Positions 8,037 to 14,149 of a stretch of 20,125 bases of DNA are shown one piece after another (the first letter of the stretch is position 1; the number at the start of each line of letters is the position of its first letter). The notes beneath the pieces were generated by a model. It was not told where the DNA came from and did no database searches. It was given only the letters and a program-made list of their open reading frames with translations. The stretch comes from an uncultured Pedobacter sp. GTDB taxonomy: Bacteria > Bacteroidota > Bacteroidia > Sphingobacteriales > Sphingobacteriaceae. The position numbers and the translations under genes are program-made. Location: positions 1-20,125 of the forward strand of contig CAMLDJ010000073.1 in assembly GCA_946478755.1 (NCBI GenBank), given 5' to 3'.

Positions 8037-9140
8037 ATGGAAAAAGGAAAATCTAGCCTGAAAAGGCTGTTTGATACTTCGGGTAAAAGCGAAGCGGAAA
8101 AGAAAAAGTTTAAGCAGCGGGCATTGCTGATGCTGGTCGCTGTGGTGGCGGTCTGTCTGGTCGGGTTAGGGCTGGTCATCAAGGATAGCCTGGCTAAAAA
8201 AGAGCAGGCGCAGCAAGCAAAAAAAGGCATCAATACCAGTCTGCCCGATGCGGTGCTGAAAAAAGATATGCCCGGGGACAAGATGAGCATCTATAACATT
8301 ACCCCGATGGATACCGCTGGGAAACACGAGGGACTGTCCGGTCTGCAGATGAGTTTGAAAGCTTCGGTAGAAGATGCACAGGCCAATGCGATCCGGGAGC
8401 GCCTGAAAAGTATCGATCAGCAGATCAATGCACCTGTTGCGGTCCGGAGTGGTTTTGTTCCGGCACCTGTTGCCGTTTCTCCTATGGGGGATCATGATAC
8501 AAAGGCAGATGTGGACAGGCTGGAAAAACTGATGCAGGCGATGCAGGAAGGGAAAAGTGGGGATAAGGAAATGGAACAGTTGAGCGAGATGATGGACAAG
8601 ATCATTGCGGTACAGAACCCGGGGCTTGTGCAGGAAAAGATGTTAGCACGAAAAACGGAGCTGGCCAAAAAGGACAGTGCTTTTCGGGCGGTACCAGCAG
8701 TGGTCGAGGGGAGCCAAAAGGTAATGCCGGGCGGACTGGTCAGGCTGCGCTTGCTTGATACGGTCAGCCTTAACGGGATGTTGTTGCCGAAAGACCAGTT
8801 GCTTTTTGGCTCCTGCACGATCGTGAACCAAAGGTTATTGCTGGATATTACCAATATCAGGCTGGGCAGTTCGATCATCCCCGTTCAGCTTTCGGTGTTT
8901 TCGCTGGATGGCATTGTTGGTATTGATGCACCGGAGGCGGTGTTGGGGGAAACCGCGGGGAACGGGCTGAGTAATGCAGTGCAGTCGATGCAGTTTCTTT
9001 CGATAGACCAGTCATTGGGTATCCAGGCGGCTGGCGCAGGGATCGATGCGGCCAAAAGCCTGATCGGGAAACGGGTGAAGCGCGTCCGCGTGAAACTGAA
9101 GGACTGTTATCCGGTATTGCTCAGGATCAACCGGTATTGA
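8037..9140 (+). CDS. traM: Conjugative transposon protein TraM (VirB10-like)
   Basis: This 367-residue protein has a basic cytoplasmic N-terminus (KKKFKQR), one membrane helix at about residues 30-48, a long hydrophilic linker with charged helical stretches, and a C-terminal beta-rich domain from about residue 230 (GGLVRLRLLDTVSLNGMLLP, LLFGSCTIVNQRLLLDITNI). That is the layout of VirB10-like TraM, which spans the periplasm to join the inner-membrane complex to an outer-membrane partner. That partner in CTnDOT is TraN, normally encoded next. Here a DUF3945-like gene follows and no traN is seen in the window. The protein itself appears full length. Confidence 0.92.
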   Translation: MEKGKSSLKRLFDTSGKSEAEKKKFKQRALLMLVAVVAVCLVGLGLVIKDSLAKKEQAQQAKKGINTSLPDAVLKKDMPGDKMSIYNITPMDTAGKHEGLSGLQMSLKASVEDAQANAIRERLKSIDQQINAPVAVRSGFVPAPVAVSPMGDHDTKADVDRLEKLMQAMQEGKSGDKEMEQLSEMMDKIIAVQNPGLVQEKMLARKTELAKKDSAFRAVPAVVEGSQKVMPGGLVRLRLLDTVSLNGMLLPKDQLLFGSCTIVNQRLLLDITNIRLGSSIIPVQLSVFSLDGIVGIDAPEAVLGETAGNGLSNAVQSMQFLSIDQSLGIQAAGAGIDAAKSLIGKRVKRVRVKLKDCYPVLLRINRY

Positions 9141-9189
9141 GCGGAAGTGATTTTTAATAATTATTTATTTTTTTTAAAAACCAATCGTT

Positions 9190-10170
9190 ATGAATTTAAA
9201 CAATCTTCAGAACCTCCAGCAGGAGATGGCAAAACTCGGCTTTTCAGAAAAGCTGAGCAAGCAGATGGAAGAAAAGATGGCAAGTGACCTGCCTTACTTT
9301 GTGCTAAAGGACAGGGTGCCCGGGGATAGGGAGCAGGTGGATATGAAACTCCATTTCAAGCAGTCTACCCAATCGGATTATTACTACCTGAACAAGTACG
9401 AGGTATCGCTGGCCAGTGGCAAAGGTTTGGAAGAAGGGCAGAAATGCTGGATCATTACCGGGCCGGAGCAAAGGGGTGGAAAGAACATGGCAAAGGAATT
9501 CACCGACCTTAGGGACGGTATTGATGTCTTCAAAAAATTAGAGGTAAATGCCAACTTGGTCGTCGGGAAATCCCTTGAATACAATACAACCATTGCCCTG
9601 CGGGAGGGTAAAGAGATGAAGTTCGTGGATAAGGATTTTCGCCAGGCTTTTTATGCGCCCGAGTTGAAACAGACTTTCTGGGTAGACCGTGGTGAGGGCT
9701 TTACGGCTGAACAGGCGAAAAACCTGGTGCAGGGGCGTGCGGTATACCGCGACAACCTACTTTCCACTAACGGGGTAACGTATAAGGCCTGGGTGACTTT
9801 GGATAAGGATAAGCCTAGGGACAGGGTAGGGAATCTGGTGCTGCGCCAGTTCAATGATCCGGGTTATGGCTTTGACATTAAGGCTTCTTTGAATGAATAC
9901 AAGATCAAGGAACTTTCCGATAGCCAGCAGATGGCGAAGATTGAGGAAAGTTTGCGTAATGGTAACCGGGCACTCATTACTGTTGAAAAGGATGGGAAAG
10001 AGGTGAAAATGCTGATTGAGGCCGCCGTACGTTATAACAGGATCAATTTTTTCGACCGTAGTGGCAAGATGGAGAAAAGGGAGCAGTTTGAGCGGAAATT
10101 GGAACCGGTGCTTTCTCAGGCCAATGGAAAAGAGAAGGGCAAAGCAAAGGGGATAGAGTTGGGTGTTTAA
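9190..10170 (+). CDS. DUF3945-like protein at the end of the tra operon
   Basis: This 326-residue soluble protein has no signal peptide or membrane helix. A block at about residues 170-205 (TAEQAKNLVQGRAVYRD, then GVTYKAWVTLD) resembles the repeated unit of DUF3945 proteins. Those are common on Bacteroidota mobile elements, often near topoisomerase or plasmid-handling genes. The C-terminus (RINFFDRSGKMEKRE) also fits such units, which often close with a similar Asn-Phe/Tyr-Asp pattern. Function is unknown; a cytoplasmic DNA-handling role is inference. It starts 49 bases after traM, shares the composition of the tra genes and is directly followed by a strong terminator, so it is probably the last gene of the transcript. 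Confidence 0.75.
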   Translation: MNLNNLQNLQQEMAKLGFSEKLSKQMEEKMASDLPYFVLKDRVPGDREQVDMKLHFKQSTQSDYYYLNKYEVSLASGKGLEEGQKCWIITGPEQRGGKNMAKEFTDLRDGIDVFKKLEVNANLVVGKSLEYNTTIALREGKEMKFVDKDFRQAFYAPELKQTFWVDRGEGFTAEQAKNLVQGRAVYRDNLLSTNGVTYKAWVTLDKDKPRDRVGNLVLRQFNDPGYGFDIKASLNEYKIKELSDSQQMAKIEESLRNGNRALITVEKDGKEVKMLIEAAVRYNRINFFDRSGKMEKREQFERKLEPVLSQANGKEKGKAKGIELGV

Positions 10171-10175
10171 TGTTG

Positions 10176-10210
10176 ATAGGGTATGTTCATAAGGACATAC
10201 CCTATTTTTG
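10176..10210 (+). terminator. Rho-independent terminator of the tra operon
   Basis: The arms ATAGGGTATGT (10176-10186) and ACATACCCTAT (10195-10205) are perfectly complementary over 11 bp. One G-T and one C-G pair extend the stem inward to a four-base ATAA loop, and a T-rich tail follows. It begins five bases after the stop of the DUF3945-like gene. With A-T pairs at the base it could also stop transcription arriving from the right. It marks the end of the tra transcript. Confidence 0.9.
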
Positions 10211-10488
10211 TTTATACTATACCAGTTGAAGAAAGTAAGGTTGAAGGCCCAGATAAAAATAGATAAGATAAAGAGAAGAAAAATGATAGGTAATAGTCAC
10301 TACATAATCTGACAGTTGGTAGTTTTACTGATATGATACCAACACATATGAATTAAATGAAATTCATATTTATAGATTTTCTGTTAACCTTTTCGGTGCT
10401 TTCTGAACTTATTGACCCAAAACCCTGCCATTAAAGTTGATACTGCTTCAGCTGCGTAAAATTAGCAGTGCTTCGGATCAATTCCAGA
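10211..10488. other. Non-coding stretch between the tra terminator and the IS110 transposase
   Basis: No convincing gene is seen on either strand. The stretch is A-rich on the left, and it contains a perfect AT-rich inverted repeat, ATATGAATT at 10346-10354 and AATTCATAT at 10361-10369, separated by six bases. One end of the insertion sequence should lie in the right part of this interval, but IS110 elements usually lack clear terminal inverted repeats, so I cannot place the junction. Confidence 0.5.
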
Positions 10489-11550
10489 TCAGTTGATTGA
10501 TCTTGACTGGTTAAGGTCGGTAGTAGGTCTGTATTCGTGTTTTTTTTCGTATAATCTATTGTTTTTTACACAGGAATATACTCTTGCGGCGATTTTTAAT
10601 CGGATTGCATTGAGTACTGACATTTTGTGTTTTCCTTCTATATCCATTTTACGGTGATAGTAAGCCTTGATATCCGGGATAAACCTTTTGGCCAGAACGG
10701 CAGAGTTATGTAGCAGGGCTTTCATTTTTTTATTGGCAATCTTTGATATCCGGGTTTTCTTATGGACCGTGGTTCCTGATTTATAAGGGAAGGGCGCTAT
10801 TCCGGCGTATGATGCGAACTTTCTGATGGTACTTATGTTTTTGAATTCATTGGTGCAGATGAGGATTTCCAGTGCGACCACGGGCCCGACACAGGGCACT
10901 GACTGCATTAAGGTCATCAGCCGGTTTGTTTCTTCGTCAGCTTTCCATGTCGCCTCAATTGAATCTTCAACATCCCGTATATCCAGTCTAAGGGCATCGG
11001 TACTCCTGGAGCAAAGTCTATTGTTCTGTTCGATCAAGCCCTTCTTCACAAAGCCTGTGGTTTCTTTTAAGGGCACCCGCATAGCGATATGAAGAGATTG
11101 TAACCGCTTTCTCAAGGTGGATAAACCGGCCAGCTGTTCGATGATCGGCCGCTTTGGCACTCTTATTCTTAATACATCCCTGGATCTGTAGAGGTACAGC
11201 GCGATTCTTTCAGCATCTTGTTTATCTGTTTTGCCCCTGATTAAACCCAAAGAATTTTTAATGCGAAGGGGCGAGTCGACAACAGTATCGATTTTAAGCG
11301 TCTTCAGTTTGTTGATCAGGTGATTGCCATAGATTCCTGTATTTTCCATTCCAACTACTGCATTTCTGGTGGTAAACTTCAAAGAAGCTTTCAGGTGTAG
11401 CATATGATCCCTGATCGCTTTTGGTTCATTGGATATGGTATTGTGGACCAAAATAGATCCCTGAACCATGACGGCGATATCCAGGGTTTCTTTTGATATG
11501 TCGATCCCGATGAAATAGACATACTTTTTTGTTTTATTCAATGCATCCAT
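10489..11550 (-). CDS. IS110-family DEDD transposase (bridge-RNA-guided recombinase type)
   Basis: This 353-residue protein has an N-terminal RuvC-like DEDD domain with all four acidic residues in place: D17 (YFIGIDISKETLD), E69 (GMENTGIYG), and D109 and D112 (GKTDKQDAERIA). The C-terminal transposase_20 domain starts near MQSVPCVGPVVALEIL and contains SYAGIAPFPYKSGTT. Its serine at about residue 258 is the likely nucleophile of this family. Such enzymes move their element through a circular form and choose donor and target sites with a bridge RNA encoded in the element. No frameshift is seen, so the enzyme may be active. The length is within the family's usual 300-400 residues. Confidence 0.95.
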   Translation of the reverse strand: MDALNKTKKYVYFIGIDISKETLDIAVMVQGSILVHNTISNEPKAIRDHMLHLKASLKFTTRNAVVGMENTGIYGNHLINKLKTLKIDTVVDSPLRIKNSLGLIRGKTDKQDAERIALYLYRSRDVLRIRVPKRPIIEQLAGLSTLRKRLQSLHIAMRVPLKETTGFVKKGLIEQNNRLCSRSTDALRLDIRDVEDSIEATWKADEETNRLMTLMQSVPCVGPVVALEILICTNEFKNISTIRKFASYAGIAPFPYKSGTTVHKKTRISKIANKKMKALLHNSAVLAKRFIPDIKAYYHRKMDIEGKHKMSVLNAIRLKIAARVYSCVKNNRLYEKKHEYRPTTDLNQSRSIN

Positions 11551-11740
11551 AGGTGATGGTTTTATTTCCCATCTTGAACGGTCAGGCGTTTTCTACAATA
11601 TAGGTCTTACCTTAGCAAAAGCTCTGACTTACCTGACCGCTCTTTTAATTTATGCTGACCACTAACTTATCGGGCCTTTTGCTCACGCTTTGGTCTTTCC
11701 TCGATCAGCATTTAAGTCTTCTCCCGATAATCATGATCAT
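11551..11740 (-). ncRNA. Candidate bridge RNA of the IS110 element
   Basis: The non-coding flank upstream of the transposase holds two large stem-loops. The first in transcript order pairs 11723-11730 with 11667-11674 (TTATCGGG/CCCGATAA, 8 bp). The second pairs 11632-11639 with 11579-11586 (CGGTCAGG/CCTGACCG, 8 bp). Each closes a loop of roughly 45-50 bases. A third pairing, 11705-11711 with 11652-11658 (ATGCTGA/TCAGCAT), would cross the first as a pseudoknot or act as an alternative fold. Two big internal loops over about 180 bases, next to the transposase start, fit the published IS621 bridge RNA plan of target-binding and donor-binding loops. The pairings are seen directly; the RNA and its role are inferred. 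Confidence 0.5.
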
Positions 11741-12260
11741 TCAATTAAATTTTGATGGGACATTATTTCAAATCCGGTTTATTCGATATAGGCAGTTTTC
11801 CGGTCCCTTTTAAACAAATTTAGGCATCAAAGGTGATTTAATCAATTTAGTTTTTTTAAATATCACCGGCCCAAGGCCGTGGAGGACCAGGGGAATCTGG
11901 TGTTGTGTTCTGATAGGGGGCGGTCAGCGCTGTAAGATGATTCTGGTTGGATGAGGTGGTGGGCTGGGATTTGGTAGAGGGATAGCTTAGCAGGGTATGT
12001 ATTTGTTTGTTTGTTTGTTTGTTTGTTTGTTTGTTTGTTTCAACAAATGGGAGTGTTGTTTTGGTTGTGATTTAGGAAGAGGTTTGAGTTGTTTTTGGCT
12101 GTCCCCTGCGGGCCGGGCCATCTGCTGTATCTTTAGCAACAAATGTATTTAAATTGGCAGTTCATCCGCTATACTATATTAATGGTAAAATTTAAGCCCA
12201 TCTTTTTTATAACTTTTACCTAATTGTAAAATACTGTTAATTAGGTATTCGTAATCAGCG
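11741..12260. other. Non-coding junction between the IS element and the AT-rich operon
   Basis: No convincing intact gene is seen. In order it holds: an AT-rich part that probably includes one IS end; a small hairpin CGGCC-CAA-GGCCG near 11870; a GC-rich stretch at about 11870-11995 whose frames are short and may be the debris of a gene; the TTTG repeat; a GC-rich motif at 12103-12120; and an AT-rich stretch that should carry the promoter of the following operon. TAACTTTT near 12210 resembles the Bacteroidota -7 element TAnnTTTG with one mismatch, but I see no matching -33 element. Confidence 0.5.
12002..12040. repeat. TTTG tetranucleotide repeat, about 9.75 copies
   Basis: An uninterrupted run of TTTG units covers 39 bases in a non-coding stretch, about 265 bases before the probable start of the small secreted protein gene. 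Repeats of this kind change length by replication slippage. The location upstream of an acquired operon would allow variation in expression, but no promoter is recognised close to it, so that role is inference. Confidence 0.95.
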
Positions 12261-12305
12261 TTGAAGTTCGTAGATTTATATCAAACCAAACGGACATTTA
12301 CTAAT

Positions 12306-12629
12306 ATGGCTCTCTCAAATGAAATAAAAAACTTTAAATGGGTTGTTCAAGAAAAAACGAAAAGGGTATTAAAGCTAACATTCTTAGCGATGGCATTTTT
12401 TTCTGGTTTTTCCTCGGTATATGCACAATCACTTATTTATTCTGAATACCTTTTTAAATTTGATTATTTAACTCGTCGATTCATCAGCGAATCGGTTCAA
12501 ATACCAATTGACCAGCCTTTCAAAATCTCGGTTGACGGCCTGGGTTCAAAGGATATTGTTATCATACAAGCTAATGAAGTTAACTGCGGGGACATCGACG
12601 CGTGCGAAATTATTAATAATTGGAGCTGA
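12306..12629 (+). CDS. Small secreted protein, first gene of the protease operon (possibly frameshifted)
   Basis: From ATG 12306 this is 107 residues; an earlier start at 12261 adds 15 residues before the signal peptide and is less likely. A basic N-terminus and a hydrophobic segment (LTFLAMAFFSGFSSVYAQ) form a clear signal peptide. I do not recognise the mature part. The frame stops at 12629, but the +1 frame is open from there to 12720 and ends in GVGDNSWTLIGRKQT, only four bases before the next gene. A single-base shift near 12600-12630 would join them into a protein of about 137 residues that fits the operon spacing. Either the gene is broken, or the short form is real and the second frame is chance. 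AT-rich like the two genes downstream. Confidence 0.55.
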   Translation: MALSNEIKNFKWVVQEKTKRVLKLTFLAMAFFSGFSSVYAQSLIYSEYLFKFDYLTRRFISESVQIPIDQPFKISVDGLGSKDIVIIQANEVNCGDIDACEIINNWS

Positions 12630-12724
12630 TAGCTTTGCGAGACCATTTTTGATAGGATGGTTCGCCAGTATGGGGGTTGGTGACAATAGTTGGACACTTA
12701 TAGGTCGAAAACAAACTTAACAAT

Positions 12725-14149
12725 ATGAAAAATACAATTTTATTTATTTTCTTTCTCTTAACAGCAAAAAGCTTGTCTGGACAAGATACTTATTCAAAAG
12801 GTTGTGTTCTTGACCCAGAAATTTATAAAACAGTTAAGGCAATTTCAAAACCAACTACGAGGAGTTTCGAAAATTTACCAACTTTTTATTCTTTAAAACA
12901 ATATACCGCTATTCCTGGTAACCAGGGAAGTATGCAAGGAAGCTGTACAGGTTGGGCAACGACATATGCAGCCAGAACAATATTAGAATCCATTTTTTTA
13001 AACAGAACTAACCAAGATGAATCTAAAAGTGAGGGATTTTCGCCTTCATTCATCTATAACAGAATTAAAGTAGACCCATATTCATGTATCAAGGGATCAG
13101 TAATAAGTCAGGCCCTTGATTTATTAAAAAATGAAGGATGTTTAAAACTTAAGGATTTTAACTACATCAGTAGTGACTGTTCAAAAATTCCAAATAATGA
13201 AGAAATCCGAAAAGCAGGAAGCTATAAGATTAAGGATTTTATAAGATTATCAGGGTACAATATTGACAAGAATGATATGGTTAATAATATCAAAAAAGCA
13301 TTAGTCAATAAAAATCCTGTAGCAATTGGTTTTACTTGCTACAGTTCTTTTAATAATGCCAAAGAAGTATATAATGTTATTTCGGAAAGTAAATTTCCCG
13401 GTGGGCACGCTGTTTGCATTATAGGATATGACGACAGTAAATTTGGCGGCGCGTTTGAAATTATGAATAGTTGGGGTTCAAGCTGGGGGAATAAAGGTTA
13501 TACTTTTATGAGATATAGTGATATTATCAATGACAATTACTTTCAGGCATATCAGGTAATTGGCGACTTTAAAGAAGATCCTACACCTGTTTATAACGCA
13601 TTTTCAGGAACAGTAAAATTAGTGAAAGATAACGGTGAAGAATTTAAGCCCATACTTTCGAAGAATGTAAAAAGAGACTTTGAAATTATTTCAACAGAAA
13701 GCCCAACCTATAAAATAGCCAATGCTACTAATAGTGGAGATAAATTTAGAGTCCTTTTTAATACTAACAAAGCCTCTTATGTCTATTTGATTTCGTATGG
13801 AACAGCTACAAAAATTGCAAAGCCGATTTTTCCATTTGAAAATTTTTCAGCCTTACTCAATGCCAACAGTGAAATAGCGATACCGAACGAGAATTATTAT
13901 ATCCAACTGGATAAAAATATCGGAACAGATTATCTGACTATTCTTTATAGCAAAGATATTCTCGACATTAATGAGGTATGCAAACAAATAAACCTTAAAA
14001 CAGGCAGCTTTATCCAAAGATTAAATGATATGCTTGGTAAGAACATTACGGGTAATGAAATTAAGTTTAATGAAGCTAAAATTAGCTTTGAAACTGATTA
14101 TACACGTAGTAAATTGTTACCTATAGTAATTGAATTTCAACACAAATGA
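12725..14149 (+). CDS. Exported papain-like C1 cysteine peptidase with DUF4384-like C-terminal domain
   Basis: This 474-residue protein has a signal peptide (about residues 1-19). It then has a papain-like domain with the catalytic Cys at residue 74 (GNQGSMQGSCTGWA), His at 228 (FPGGHAVCIIGYDD) and Asn at 248 (MNSWGSSWGNKGY), plus a candidate oxyanion Gln at 67. All are in the expected order, so the enzyme is probably active. From about residue 315 the sequence (NSGDKFRVLFNTNKASYVYLIS, IAIPNENYYIQLD) resembles DUF4384, a domain that often accompanies caspase-like and other exported bacterial proteins. It probably cleaves proteins in the periplasm or outside the cell. Its stop overlaps the start of the caspase-like gene by four bases (ATGA), showing tight coupling. 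The AT-rich codons contrast with the tra genes and point to separate acquisition. Confidence 0.88.
   Translation: MKNTILFIFFLLTAKSLSGQDTYSKGCVLDPEIYKTVKAISKPTTRSFENLPTFYSLKQYTAIPGNQGSMQGSCTGWATTYAARTILESIFLNRTNQDESKSEGFSPSFIYNRIKVDPYSCIKGSVISQALDLLKNEGCLKLKDFNYISSDCSKIPNNEEIRKAGSYKIKDFIRLSGYNIDKNDMVNNIKKALVNKNPVAIGFTCYSSFNNAKEVYNVISESKFPGGHAVCIIGYDDSKFGGAFEIMNSWGSSWGNKGYTFMRYSDIINDNYFQAYQVIGDFKEDPTPVYNAFSGTVKLVKDNGEEFKPILSKNVKRDFEIISTESPTYKIANATNSGDKFRVLFNTNKASYVYLISYGTATKIAKPIFPFENFSALLNANSEIAIPNENYYIQLDKNIGTDYLTILYSKDILDINEVCKQINLKTGSFIQRLNDMLGKNITGNEIKFNEAKISFETDYTRSKLLPIVIEFQHK

Larger units (their letters stand above)
10489..11740 (-). mobile_element. IS110-family insertion sequence (minimal extent, ends unresolved)
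   Basis: The element consists of the DEDD transposase gene plus its upstream structured non-coding region, read on the minus strand. The true ends probably lie somewhat beyond these limits, because no terminal inverted repeat or target duplication is visible, as is usual in this family. The presence of the structured region upstream of the transposase rather than downstream favours the IS110 group over the IS1111 group. It lies between the tra terminator and the AT-rich cargo genes. Confidence 0.75.

Noticed and set aside
10346..10369. AT-rich inverted repeat as an IS110 terminal repeat
   Set aside because: No matching copy is seen on the other side of the transposase, and this family usually lacks terminal inverted repeats.
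12002..12040. TTTG repeat read as a CRISPR-like array
   Set aside because: It is a simple four-base repeat with no spacers and no cas genes in the window.
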